From positions 310,001 through 374,000 of the forward strand of contig NZ_JAANOQ010000001.1 in assembly GCF_011305415.1 (NCBI RefSeq): a DNA stretch of 64,000 nt, given 5' to 3'. The notes beneath the pieces were generated by a model. That model saw nothing but the letters and a program-made list of their open reading frames with translations, did not search any database and had not been told where the DNA came from. Positions 27,201-35,540 of the stretch are shown here, in pieces (position 1 is the first letter of the stretch; each line of letters opens with the position of its first letter). The position numbers were made by a program, and so were the translations under genes. Origin of the DNA: Flavobacterium bernardetii (GTDB lineage: Bacteria; Bacteroidota; Bacteroidia; Flavobacteriales; Flavobacteriaceae).

Positions 27201-27299
27201 TTTGAAGGTTTGTTTTACGCCGTCATTTTTCGGAAAATAATCTTGGCTAAAACTTAAATTAACAGTCAGAAGAACTATTAAAAGTTTAAATATTCGCAT
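24285..27299 (-). CDS. Exported tandem amidohydrolase (double-domain)
   Basis: A 1004-residue exported protein with two amidohydrolase units. The N-terminal unit (about 20-480) reaches TIYPSFIDLYTEFGI with no HxH and looks degenerate. A lysine-rich linker follows (KKEEKKEEKKAP). The C-terminal unit (about 565-975) has the metal set HSH in IIDEHSHIA, a later CHSYVQ, THILEGY, and Asp-Asp in SINSDDAE, so it should be active. The tail ends with a Cys/His cluster, SSGHYHCDTLGEKC. The substrate is probably a dipeptide or cyclic amide. The degenerate 437-residue partner follows with a one-base overlap. Confidence 0.88.
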   Translation of the reverse strand: MRIFKLLIVLLTVNLSFSQDYFPKNDGVKQTFKNVVAVTNATVYTSSNVKIEKATILIKEDKILEIGALVSIPKEATIIDATGKTIYPSFIDLYTEFGIQKPQAKPRNSRAPQYDSERNGYYWNDHIRADFNAFENLSYDEKIAKDLRETGFGTVLSFNNDGIVAGTGLLWTLNDGETNGNRILNKKISQHLTFKRSSLSSQAYPSSLMGSMALIRQFYHDAKWYAAGGSKSKDASLEVFNQNKNLLQIFNAGDKLNILRADKIGDELGINYIIKGSGNEFERIEEVKKTNATLIMPINFPEAYDVSDSFLAEQVVLADMRFWNQAPFNLKVLSENNINFALTTADLKNSKDFLTNLRKAVELGFPKEKAIAALTEIPAKIANQSNIGSLKKGNLANFIIVSGDIFDAKNTIQENWIQGNRFVIEKMQPSDIRGKYDLTFDNTKYDLAIEGEISKLDAKISQDKLEFGTKMTYNEPWISMVVKSKDSVASKFIRISGLKSETGLSGKAILENGKEVSWSAIKKTAPAEVKKEEKKEEKKAPVFYPVTFPNMAFGNASKPKQETILFKNATVWTGEKEGNLKETDVLIENGKIIKIGKNLPQKGKVIDATGKHLTAGIIDEHSHIAISNGVNEGGQNSSAEVTIEDVVNSEDINIYRNLAGGVTAANLLHGSANPIGGRAAFIKLKWGYNPEEMLVPSAPKYIKFALGENVKQSNWGDVERLRFPQSRMGVEQVYEDYFSRALAYQKEWDSYNAKKSGIAPRFDIELETLSQILNKKRFITCHSYVQSEINMLLKVAEKYNFKIQTFTHILEGYKVADKMAKHGVGGSTFADWWGYKYEVNDAIPYNAALMNNVGVTVSINSDDAEMSRRLNHEAAKTLKYGGVTEEQAWNFVTLNPAKLLQVDDKVGSIKVGKDADVVLWSDNPLTIYAKAEKTVVDGILFFDIEQENAKNELVQKERNELINLLLDAKNKGLKTQEPKKKSSGHYHCDTLGEKCREFHAKYNN

Positions 27300-27333
27300 A
27301 GTTTTGGTTTTTTGTGTGCTAAAAATAGGAAAA

Positions 27334-28287
27334 TTATTGATAAGTTTTTCCTTTGAATAGACTTTTAACAGATGTTATATTCAAAGGAAATTCTAAAATT
27401 ACATGTGTTAAACTTAATAGGTATAACCAATATAATCCTGTTTTGTAATTATATAAATAGAGTAGAACGGATAAAATCCAAATTAGAATAATTGCATAAA
27501 TTTTTACTTTAGTGGTTTTATGCCATTGAATAATTGACGTTTTTGAAAACCAATTTAAGTAATGATAGGTGTAAGCAAAGGCAATAAACTGCATGAGTCG
27601 AGTTCCTAAATTGGAAAAATAAATGATGTGTTCAGGTGTGTGTGTTTCTCCGAGAAGAATTAATAAGGTTTGGTTTAGTTTTTCAAAAGATTGGTATTTT
27701 GAAAGGATGTCTACTTCTGAAAGAAAAATTTTCCAATTGAAATTCAACAAGAACAAACTAGTTGCCAAAAAAACAATTAAAGTGATTAACGACCATTTAT
27801 TTTTAGTTTTTAAAAAACCTGAAAGGATAAAGATTCCAGTAAAAATAAAAACATGAATTAAGGATGGAAGAAATAAAGAAAAAACGGTTTTAAAATATTC
27901 TTTAAAATAAATTGTAGCAACAATTCCAATACCAATTGAAAGTATAAATTTCCAATTTTTATAAAGTTTTATATTTTCTTTCGAATTGAAAATGGAAACT
28001 AAAAACGTGAAAAATATTAGAAATGGAATTGTAGGTTTTAATTGCGCTAAAGTTGGAATGTAAACAATACTACCAATTAGAAATAGTGGAACAAACAGAT
28101 AATAAACATGGGTTTTATCTTGAAGAAAATAGTTTCGTTGTTGCAACCAATTGATTTCTGTAAGATAATGAAGCGGACCTAGAAAAGCATAAACTATAAG
28201 AAAAGTTTCAAAAGGACAAATGAAAGCTAAAACTCCTGAAAAAAGAATTAGAAAAATATTGAGTAGGTCAATATTCAATTTCGGCAT
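27334..28287 (-). CDS. Polytopic membrane protein with intramembrane histidines
   Basis: A 317-residue protein with about eight to nine hydrophobic helices. Histidines sit in or at the ends of separate helices: His40 (LGPLHYLTEI), His145 (LPSLIHVFIFTG), His216 and His220 (GETHTPEH), His242 (YTYHYLNWF) and His295 (LTHVILEFPLN). This resembles membrane di-iron or Brp/Blh carotenoid-cleavage-type enzymes, but the full signature of those families is not seen. The start overlaps the DUF58 stop by one base (TAATG), so it belongs to that operon. No function is known to me. Confidence 0.65.
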   Translation of the reverse strand: MPKLNIDLLNIFLILFSGVLAFICPFETFLIVYAFLGPLHYLTEINWLQQRNYFLQDKTHVYYLFVPLFLIGSIVYIPTLAQLKPTIPFLIFFTFLVSIFNSKENIKLYKNWKFILSIGIGIVATIYFKEYFKTVFSLFLPSLIHVFIFTGIFILSGFLKTKNKWSLITLIVFLATSLFLLNFNWKIFLSEVDILSKYQSFEKLNQTLLILLGETHTPEHIIYFSNLGTRLMQFIAFAYTYHYLNWFSKTSIIQWHKTTKVKIYAIILIWILSVLLYLYNYKTGLYWLYLLSLTHVILEFPLNITSVKSLFKGKTYQ

Positions 28288-29618
28288 TATAAAATTCCTC
28301 TTGCTTTAATTTCTAAATATTGATTTATAGTATCAATAGTTAGACTTTCAGGTTGTGTTAATAAAGCGTAAATTCCGTATTTTCTTAATTCGTTTACGAT
28401 TAATCGTTTCTCAAAATCGAATTTTTCTGCAATTACTTTATCGTAAACTTCTTGAATATTTTCTGCTTTTTTATCAATTAAATCATTTAACTCTGTGTTT
28501 TTAAAGAACACAACCATAAGTAAATGATTTTTTGCAATTCCTTTTAAATAAGGTAATTGGCGATTTAAACCATCTAAAGTTTCAAAATTCGTATATAAAA
28601 CAATCAAACTTCTTTGATTAATATGCTTTTTAACGTCGACATACAAACGGCTGAAATCGCTTTCAAAATAATTTGTTTTGATGTTGTATAAATTTTCCAA
28701 AATCAGATTCATTTGACTGCTTCTTCTTTCGGCAACAATTCTGTTTTCTACCTTTTTGGAAAAAGTAAACATTCCAGCTTTGTCGTTTTTCTTTAAAATT
28801 ACGTTGGATAAAACTAAAGTCGCATTTATCGCATAATCAAGTAAGCTTAAACCATTAAAAGGCATTTTCATGACACGACCTTTATCAATAACCATATACA
28901 CATTTTGTGATTTTTCATCTTGAAACTGATTAATCATCAAAGCGTTTTTCTTGGCAGTTGCTTTCCAGTTTATGGTTCTCATGTCGTCACCTTGAACGTA
29001 TTCTTTAATTTGTTCAAATTCCATGGTATGACCAATTCTTCTAATTTTTTTCAATCCGTGTTGGAATAATTTATTCGAAAAAGCAATCAAATCGTATTTT
29101 CTCAATTGAATGTACGAGGGATAAGTTGGCACCATTTGACCGTTATCGAAAGTATATCTTTTCGAAAGTAATTTTAATGGCGAAATGGCATAAATATTTA
29201 GGTTTCCGAAAGCATATTCGCCTCTTTCTGTTGGTCGGAGAAAATACTTTAAATCGGTTTTTTCTTGAGCTTTTATTTTTTTCTGAATAGTAAAATTTCG
29301 AACCTGAAATTGAAACGGAATTTCATCCACCACATTTATTTCAATAGGGAAGGTGTACTGATTTGAAATTTTGATTATGATTTCATTCTCATCACCATTT
29401 GATAATTTTTCAGGTGTAATTCTGTTGGCTTTGATTTTTTGTCCGAAAGAAAATAGTAAAATATAATCGATAATCGTGAAAACTAATAAAATAAAAAACA
29501 CATACCAACTTGCAGAATACAAAGCAGGAAAAAAGAATGAAAGTATAAAACAAGTAATGACTCCCATTAAGCAATAGAAGAAAAAGTTATTGATGAATAA
29601 TTGTTTATATAATTTCAT
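28287..29618 (-). CDS. DUF58 domain protein
   Basis: A 443-residue membrane-anchored protein with two N-terminal hydrophobic segments (FFYCLMGVITCFILSFFF and WYVFFILLVFTIIDYILLFS). The family signature GDDMRTINWKATAKKNALMI lies near residue 215. A von Willebrand A-like fold follows (VYMVIDKGRVMK). DUF58 proteins are nearly always paired with a MoxR ATPase, as here (107 bases upstream). The pair is thought to act as a chaperone or assembly factor at the membrane. The downstream membrane protein is translationally coupled to it. Confidence 0.92.
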   Translation of the reverse strand: MKLYKQLFINNFFFYCLMGVITCFILSFFFPALYSASWYVFFILLVFTIIDYILLFSFGQKIKANRITPEKLSNGDENEIIIKISNQYTFPIEINVVDEIPFQFQVRNFTIQKKIKAQEKTDLKYFLRPTERGEYAFGNLNIYAISPLKLLSKRYTFDNGQMVPTYPSYIQLRKYDLIAFSNKLFQHGLKKIRRIGHTMEFEQIKEYVQGDDMRTINWKATAKKNALMINQFQDEKSQNVYMVIDKGRVMKMPFNGLSLLDYAINATLVLSNVILKKNDKAGMFTFSKKVENRIVAERRSSQMNLILENLYNIKTNYFESDFSRLYVDVKKHINQRSLIVLYTNFETLDGLNRQLPYLKGIAKNHLLMVVFFKNTELNDLIDKKAENIQEVYDKVIAEKFDFEKRLIVNELRKYGIYALLTQPESLTIDTINQYLEIKARGIL

Positions 29619-29640
29619 TTTGGAATTGTTAAAATATTCG

Positions 29641-29709
29641 TTGTCATTCTGAACTTGTTTCAGAATCTTTTAATTATTGAGAGAAGCTGAAACAAGTTCA
29701 GCTTGACAA
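29641..29709. repeat. Dispersed palindromic repeat, family A, complete copy
   Basis: Inverted arms of 23 bases (29641-29663 and 29687-29709) pair with two mismatches; the core is CTGAACTTGTTTCAG. It fills the gap between the MoxR stop and the DUF58 start, so it lies inside the operon. Related copies are at 12813, 15588 and 55745. Confidence 0.88.
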
Positions 29710-29725
29710 ACATCATAATTTAGTT

Positions 29726-30748
29726 TTATCTTGGAATTTCTACTGAATCCACAATTTGTTTGATAATTTCAGAGGCGCTAATTCCTTCCATTTCTCTTTC
29801 TGGCGTAACAACTACACGGTGTTGTAAAACAGGAATTGCTGCTTCTTTAATATCTTCTGGTGTTACGAAATCTCTTCCTTTTATAGCTGCGAAACCTTTT
29901 GAAGCATTTAAAATGGCAATTGAAGCTCTAGGTGATGCTCCTAAATATAAAAATGGATTTTCACGCGTGTTTAAAACTACTTTTGCAATGTATTCAATTA
30001 ATTGTGGCTCAATAATAATTTGCTTTAATAAACCTTGAAATTCTTTGATCTCACTTTTAGAAACAATTGTAGCCACATCAGCCATTTTATTTCTGTTTTG
30101 CAATTCGTTTTCTTTTTGAAGAATGGTAATTTCTTCGGATAAATTTGGATAACCAATGCTAATTTTGAATAAAAAACGGTCTAATTGTGCTTCAGGTAAA
30201 CGATATGTTCCTTCTTGTTCAATTGGATTTTGAGTAGCAATTACTAAAAAGGGTTCGTCCATAATATACGTTTTTCCATCTACTGTAATTTGTCTTTCTT
30301 CCATCACTTCAAACAAAGCTGCTTGAGTTTTGGCAGGCGCACGGTTTATCTCATCAATTAAAATAAAGTTAGAAAAAACAGGACCTTTTTTAAATTCGAA
30401 ATTTGACTTTGATAAATCGAAAACCGAAGTTCCAATAATATCTGATGGCATTAAATCTGGCGTAAATTGAATTCTACTAAAATCTAAAGCCATAGACTTT
30501 GATAATAATTTTGCTGTAAGCGTTTTTGCCACACCAGGAACACCTTCTAACAAAATATGACCATTTGCCAAAATAGAAACGATTAATTGATCCACCATTT
30601 TGTGCTGACCAACAATTACTTTTCCTAATTCGTGTCGGATTTTATCAACACTCGTTTTTAAAGGTTCTAGATTAATTCTTGATTGAAAATTCACATTTTC
30701 GTTTGTTTCTGTTGTTTCGTTTACTTCGTTTGATTCAAATGATTCCAT
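29726..30748 (-). CDS. MoxR-family AAA+ ATPase
   Basis: A 340-residue ATPase. An acidic, threonine-rich N-terminal tail (residues 1-25) precedes the AAA+ core. Walker A is GVPGVAKT at 69-76, Walker B is FILIDE at 128-133, and a sensor region ATQNPIEQEGTYRLPEAQ follows. MoxR proteins form rings that insert metals or fold partners carrying von Willebrand A domains. The DUF58 gene next to it is the expected partner. It lies 9 bases downstream of the DUF4350 gene, in one operon. Confidence 0.95.
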   Translation of the reverse strand: MESFESNEVNETTETNENVNFQSRINLEPLKTSVDKIRHELGKVIVGQHKMVDQLIVSILANGHILLEGVPGVAKTLTAKLLSKSMALDFSRIQFTPDLMPSDIIGTSVFDLSKSNFEFKKGPVFSNFILIDEINRAPAKTQAALFEVMEERQITVDGKTYIMDEPFLVIATQNPIEQEGTYRLPEAQLDRFLFKISIGYPNLSEEITILQKENELQNRNKMADVATIVSKSEIKEFQGLLKQIIIEPQLIEYIAKVVLNTRENPFLYLGASPRASIAILNASKGFAAIKGRDFVTPEDIKEAAIPVLQHRVVVTPEREMEGISASEIIKQIVDSVEIPR

Positions 30749-30757
30749 ATTTTATAA

Positions 30758-32131
30758 CTATAAATTAAGTTTTTCTATTAGTGTATTCAGTTCAACTAGA
30801 TCTTTTTCAGTTAAAGAAGAACTATTTTTTATATGATTTATTTTATTAATTGCTTTCACAATATCTGTTTTGTCTTTTGATGTTTTTTGATGTAATCTGT
30901 TCATGAAAGTTTCATCTAAAACAGTTGTTTCTAAGTAATATTCTTTTCTAATTTTCTCTAAGAAATATACTATTTTCTTTTCGGCTATGTCTTTGTGATT
31001 TTTTTCTAAAAAGTATAAATTTCCAATTGTTTTAGCAAATTCTACGGTTGTGTTTTTCACAGGTTCTGTTATAGGAATAATGCGTTGTCTTCTTTTTGCA
31101 TTGAAAAGCATAAAAATGATTATTCCAAACAAACCTAAATACCAAGCCCATTTTAAGGCAGGTTGACTGAATATAAAACGTAAAGGACTATCTGAAATTG
31201 AACTTTCTTGACTTCCTTCAACACTCCAATAAATTGTTTCAGAATCAATATGTGAACAAACAGTTTCGATATATTTATAATTGTTTTTCAGTAAATAATA
31301 GTTGGTAAAAGCAATAGGTTGTAAGTGTAATACAAATTTACCTTCACCATGTTTTATTTCTACAAAATTAGGTAAAGTGTATTTTTCATCGTGAATATTC
31401 CCTAAAATAGTAGTGGTGTTTTTATCAAATTTACTAAAATAATAATCGGAAGCACCTTTGTCAAATTCGAAATTTATGTTTGAGTTTACTAATGTGCTTT
31501 TTAATTTTGTTTCGATATGATTCCTTAACATTACTTCAAAATTCAAAGAATCTTTTAAAATATCAGGCATTGTTGTTGAGCTAATAAAAACCGTGTTTCC
31601 TCTTTCAACATAATATAATAATTCTTCTGTTGATCTTTCGTCAAATTTGTAGAAATCTGAAATTGCAAAAATAGTCCCGTTTTTATTATCTCTAACTTCA
31701 ACACTTTGAATAACATTTTCTTCATATGAACTGTTATCAACAGAAATAGTGTCAAAAGAAAGGGTATCACTAACGTTGTTATATGAAACAGTGTCACTTT
31801 CATTTTCGTAAGTAATTGTATCTGCAAATTGGTCATCAATTGTATCTACAACAACTGGAGGAACGTTTTCTTCATAATAGTTACTATCGCTTACAGATGA
31901 ATTTGTACCGTAAAAAAACTCATAGGGCGTTTCTGAAAATTTTTCTAAATTTTGATTCTTAAATAAACCTTCAGATTCATCGTTGAAAACTTTTAATCCA
32001 AACGGAATTTTATCGTTTAAACCATAAGTTTGTCTCCAATTTAAAGGTTTTTTCTTGTTAGAATCGGCAAAAATAATCAGAACCAAAACCAGCACTAAAA
32101 AGAAAATAAGTATTTTGATATTTTTACCCAT
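30758..32131 (-). CDS. DUF4350 domain protein
   Basis: A 457-residue membrane protein. One N-terminal helix (ILIFFLVLVLVLIIFA) is followed by a periplasmic part containing the DUF4350 domain (GTIFAISDFYKFDERSTEELLYYVERGNTVFI near 155-185). A Ser/Asp/Tyr-rich linker separates the two. A second helix (WYLGLFGIIIFMLFNA near 335-350) leads to a cytoplasmic helical C-terminus. The domain is regularly found beside MoxR, DUF58 and DUF4129 genes. Its role is unknown. Its start lies 2 bases after the DUF4129 stop. Confidence 0.85.
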   Translation of the reverse strand: MGKNIKILIFFLVLVLVLIIFADSNKKKPLNWRQTYGLNDKIPFGLKVFNDESEGLFKNQNLEKFSETPYEFFYGTNSSVSDSNYYEENVPPVVVDTIDDQFADTITYENESDTVSYNNVSDTLSFDTISVDNSSYEENVIQSVEVRDNKNGTIFAISDFYKFDERSTEELLYYVERGNTVFISSTTMPDILKDSLNFEVMLRNHIETKLKSTLVNSNINFEFDKGASDYYFSKFDKNTTTILGNIHDEKYTLPNFVEIKHGEGKFVLHLQPIAFTNYYLLKNNYKYIETVCSHIDSETIYWSVEGSQESSISDSPLRFIFSQPALKWAWYLGLFGIIIFMLFNAKRRQRIIPITEPVKNTTVEFAKTIGNLYFLEKNHKDIAEKKIVYFLEKIRKEYYLETTVLDETFMNRLHQKTSKDKTDIVKAINKINHIKNSSSLTEKDLVELNTLIEKLNL

Positions 32132-32133
32132 AA

Positions 32134-32883
32134 TTATCTATTCTGGATGGCGTTTATAAAATGATTTTCAGCTTTGGCGAAGTCTTCTTGAGTTAATTCA
32201 AATTCACCGTACCAACAATAATCATAGATGTAAGATAAAAATTCGAATTCTTTTTTTAGCCCATTATTTTTAATTTCAATTAAATAATCGGTGTTCGTTT
32301 TTTCAATATCCCAATCGATAATTGTTCTATCGGAAAGCGATTTTAATAACCATAAATAATAATATCGAGTTGCAATTCGGAATTCATTTTTTGACTTAGC
32401 TGTAGCAATCACATCTTTAAAATTGATAAAATGAATGTTTTCTTCATCCATAGTTCCAACATTTATTTTTTTCTTATTTCGACTAAAAACCCAACCGCCT
32501 TCTTTGTTTAGAATTAATTTTACAATCATAAAAATTACAAAGCCAATAATAGCAAAGCCTAGTACTTTCATAATAATTTCAAAGTTAGAAAACACTTTTC
32601 CGTTATTTGAAAAACTGAACAATCGGCTAAAGAAATCAGCGATTTTTTTCTTGAATTTTTCCCAAGCTGTAAGCTGCGTGTTTTCTAATTTAGGTTGATA
32701 ATTATATGCTTCACCTTTATATTTTGATTGAAAATTAGCTTCAAACTTTTTTTCTACGGGTTTTGAAGTAGCGTAATATGCTGTGTTTTCTTTGGAACGA
32801 ATGGCTAAAGAATCCACTTCTTCTTGCGCATTTGAAAAAACAATTGAAAATAGAAATAGGAGGTAAATAAACTTATTCTTCAT
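32134..32883 (-). CDS. DUF4129 domain protein
   Basis: About 249 residues from the ATG (MKNKFIYLLFLFSIVFSNAQ, a signal peptide). A TTG three codons upstream is less likely. A periplasmic segment (30-95) precedes one transmembrane helix (VLGFAIIGFVIFMIVKLIL), then the cytoplasmic DUF4129 domain with ATRYYYLWLLKSLSDRTIIDW and FEFLSYIYDYCWYGEFEL. The start overlaps the end of the next upstream gene by 11 bases. The family co-occurs with MoxR clusters; its job is unknown. Confidence 0.85.
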   Translation of the reverse strand: MKNKFIYLLFLFSIVFSNAQEEVDSLAIRSKENTAYYATSKPVEKKFEANFQSKYKGEAYNYQPKLENTQLTAWEKFKKKIADFFSRLFSFSNNGKVFSNFEIIMKVLGFAIIGFVIFMIVKLILNKEGGWVFSRNKKKINVGTMDEENIHFINFKDVIATAKSKNEFRIATRYYYLWLLKSLSDRTIIDWDIEKTNTDYLIEIKNNGLKKEFEFLSYIYDYCWYGEFELTQEDFAKAENHFINAIQNR

Positions 32884-33814
32884 TGCTTCCAATTAAGTCA
32901 ATTTCAGAAATATTACTTGTTTTTTCCGTTTCATCAATCATAGAATAATACATAATTCCTTGATTTATAGAAATTATATTTTGTAATAAATAATTTAAAC
33001 TAATTGATAGAATAAATGTGATTCCAAACATTATGATCATAAACGAAATCGTTTCTTGTTGATTTTCTATCCCTTCAGTTTCAATGTTGAACATAACACC
33101 AAATATTCCAATAAAATAAGGAATGAATGAGATAAATGAAACGACCGTGTTTACTATAAAATATATAATCATTGTTGAACCAATCAAAGGCCAAGGTTTT
33201 TTTGTAAATAATTTATAGCCTTTTGATAGAGAATCAAAGTAACCTTCATTTGTTGTAATGTAATTATAATAAGTAAATGAAATACAAGTGAAAAGGGCTG
33301 GAATTACAATTAAAATCAGAGGAATTCCGATTAATATAAAAACTAAAGCAAAACATAAAAATCCAATAATAATGGTAATTGGAAAAAGAATTACTAAAGA
33401 TAAAAGAAAGAAAACTAAAGATTTTCCAATTTTTGATTTAATATATTTCCAGATGTTTGTAGTGTTAGTTTCTTCATTTCTTTCAACTAATTTTAAATAG
33501 GCTATTGGATATAAGCTATTAATTAAAGTTAGAATTAAGATTAAAATAAAAGCACCAATTCCGTATCCGATAAATAATTCAATATTTTGCAGAAAATAGC
33601 TTTCAAATCCGTTTCCGCTATTTGGTAATCCATTTGTAAAAAGACCATCATAAAATATTTTTATGAAAAAGTAAAGTAATACGATCAATACTAAAAGAAC
33701 TCCACCATTTATAGCAATATAGTTGGCGAAATAATTTTTTCCGTGCACTTTAAAAAAGTTAAAAGTATCCCCAATTAAGTCGTTAAAATTTCTTTTTTTA
33801 TAGAGTTGGAACAT
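32873..33814 (-). CDS. Polytopic membrane protein of the MoxR cluster
   Basis: About 313 residues from the ATG (MFQLYKKRNFNDLIGDTFNF). The opening segment resembles membrane domains described as glycerophosphodiester phosphodiesterase-type, without the catalytic domain. Six hydrophobic helices are visible, including GGVLLVLIVLLYFFIKIFY, LIFGLIAL-like stretches and IMFGITFILSISLNYLL. It overlaps the SpoIIM gene by 17 bases and the DUF4129 gene by 11 bases, so it is clearly part of the same operon. Confidence 0.75.
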   Translation of the reverse strand: MFQLYKKRNFNDLIGDTFNFFKVHGKNYFANYIAINGGVLLVLIVLLYFFIKIFYDGLFTNGLPNSGNGFESYFLQNIELFIGYGIGAFILILILTLINSLYPIAYLKLVERNEETNTTNIWKYIKSKIGKSLVFFLLSLVILFPITIIIGFLCFALVFILIGIPLILIVIPALFTCISFTYYNYITTNEGYFDSLSKGYKLFTKKPWPLIGSTMIIYFIVNTVVSFISFIPYFIGIFGVMFNIETEGIENQQETISFMIIMFGITFILSISLNYLLQNIISINQGIMYYSMIDETEKTSNISEIDLIGSNEE

Positions 33815-34775
33815 GTAATTTAATTTTTCGATTAACAATAAATGGATATACTAAATAATAAAAACTGATAATAGATAATGTAATTAAGATGATTCCAATG
33901 CTAAGCCAATTTGGCATTTCTACAGAATATCTGGTGATGTAGCCTTCTAAAAAACCAGCGGCAATTGTAAAAGGAAATGTACTCAAGAATATTTTAAATG
34001 TATTTTTAAAACCAATTTTAAATGAATTTAAACGCGAGAACGTTTTTGGAAATAAAATACTAGCTCCTAAAGCAAAGCCGCAAGCTGCTTCAATTACAAT
34101 TGCGAAAATTTCCATAGAACCATGAATCCAAATTCCTCTAACACTTTGCCATAAAACACCTTGTTGATAAAAGAAATATTGAAAAGAACCTATCATAATA
34201 CAATTGAACATATAAATATAGAACGTACCAATTCCTGCGAAAATGCCATAGAAATACGACTTAATTCCAACCATTAAATTGTTAAAAGTAATACCTATGA
34301 AACTTCCCCAATTGCTGCCAGATTTATAAATAGCAACCGGATTTCCTTTTTTAATATTCTCTAAAGTTTCATTTACATAACCATCAGAAAGAATTAATCG
34401 TACAAAAGAATCATCATAATGTGCAGAAACTACACCAATTCCTGTTAGTAAAAAAAATAAAATAAAAGCATACAAAACATATCTTCTGTATTCATAAACT
34501 AGCATTGGAACTTCCTCTTTAAAGAAAAAGGCTAGTCTATTTGAGTCTTGTCTTTTCGTTTTATAAATCTTTTGATACGTTTGTGAAGCCAAGTGATTTA
34601 AGTATACAACGGTTTTACTTTTTGGGTAATACGTTTGCGCGTAAGACAAATCGTTAACTAAATGTATGTACAAATTAGCTAAATCATCAGGATTTTTTTT
34701 AGTTTTACCAAAAATTGCTTGCTCAAAGTCGAGCCATTTTGGTTTATTTTGCTTAATAAATGCTACTTCTCTCAT
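33798..34775 (-). CDS. Stage II sporulation protein M (SpoIIM) family membrane protein
   Basis: A 325-residue protein and the first gene of the MoxR cluster on this strand. The N-terminal cytoplasmic segment (1-105) has WLDFEQAIFGKTKKNPDDLA. The membrane part carries the family core: GIWIHGSMEIFAIVIEAACG followed by FALGASILFPKTFSR, then SFKIGFKNTFKIFLSTFPFT. In sporulating bacteria SpoIIM belongs to a peptidoglycan-degrading complex. Here no sporulation genes exist, so it is used for something else. The RDD gene starts 20 bases away in the opposite direction. Confidence 0.9.
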   Translation of the reverse strand: MREVAFIKQNKPKWLDFEQAIFGKTKKNPDDLANLYIHLVNDLSYAQTYYPKSKTVVYLNHLASQTYQKIYKTKRQDSNRLAFFFKEEVPMLVYEYRRYVLYAFILFFLLTGIGVVSAHYDDSFVRLILSDGYVNETLENIKKGNPVAIYKSGSNWGSFIGITFNNLMVGIKSYFYGIFAGIGTFYIYMFNCIMIGSFQYFFYQQGVLWQSVRGIWIHGSMEIFAIVIEAACGFALGASILFPKTFSRLNSFKIGFKNTFKIFLSTFPFTIAAGFLEGYITRYSVEMPNWLSIGIILITLSIISFYYLVYPFIVNRKIKLHVPTL

Positions 34776-34795
34776 GAAGTGCTAAAATATAAATT

Positions 34796-35536
34796 ATGAA
34801 TCAATTATCCATAACAACTACACAAAATGTTAATATAAATTTTACAGCAGCAAGTGTTGGTGATAGAATTATTGGTCAAATACTTGATATGTTGGTTCAA
34901 TTGGCCTATATAATTTCTGTTTCTTATCTTTTAGATTATACTGGATTTAGTGATAATTTAGATTTTAAGGATTCATGGTCTACAAGAGCAGTATATATTA
35001 TGATATTTTCTCCGGTTATCATTTATAGTTTACTTCAGGAAAGTTTATGGGAAGGTCGAACCATTGGTAAAAAAATAATGAAAATTAAAGTCATTAAAAT
35101 TGATGGTTATCAAGCTGGTTTTGGAGATTATTTAATCAGATGGTTATTTAGAACTGTTGATGTGTTAATTGGTAGTGGAATTATAGGTTTGATTTTCATT
35201 GCAACAAGCAAAAAAAATCAAAGATTAGGAGATATTGCTGCCGGAACTGCTGTAATTTCACTTAAAAACAAAATAAATATTAATCATACTATTCTTCAAG
35301 AATTACATGAGGATTACGTGCCTATTTATCCTGAAGTAATTAAACTTTCTGATAACGATATGCGAATTATTAAAGATACTTTTGAGACGTGTTTACAATC
35401 TAAAGATTTTGTGACCATTTCTAAAATGAGAAAGAAAATTATTGACGTAACAGGTATAAAATACAATTCAAATACGGATGTAGAATTTATGAGAACCGTT
35501 TTAAAAGATTATAATTTCTATACGAGAAATATGTAA
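34796..35536 (+). CDS. RDD family membrane protein
   Basis: A 246-residue protein. The RDD domain (residues 15-155) has the signature AASVGDRIIGQILDMLVQ (with the R-D-D type charges), WEGRTIGKKIMKIKV, and RLGDIAAGTAVISL, with about three transmembrane helices. A cytoplasmic helical tail (160-246) is extra. RDD proteins are suspected transporters, with no defined substrate in most cases. It is divergent from SpoIIM with only 20 bases between start codons, so the two promoters must overlap the neighbouring coding sequences. Confidence 0.9.
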   Translation: MNQLSITTTQNVNINFTAASVGDRIIGQILDMLVQLAYIISVSYLLDYTGFSDNLDFKDSWSTRAVYIMIFSPVIIYSLLQESLWEGRTIGKKIMKIKVIKIDGYQAGFGDYLIRWLFRTVDVLIGSGIIGLIFIATSKKNQRLGDIAAGTAVISLKNKININHTILQELHEDYVPIYPEVIKLSDNDMRIIKDTFETCLQSKDFVTISKMRKKIIDVTGIKYNSNTDVEFMRTVLKDYNFYTRNM

Positions 35537-35540
35537 TTAT

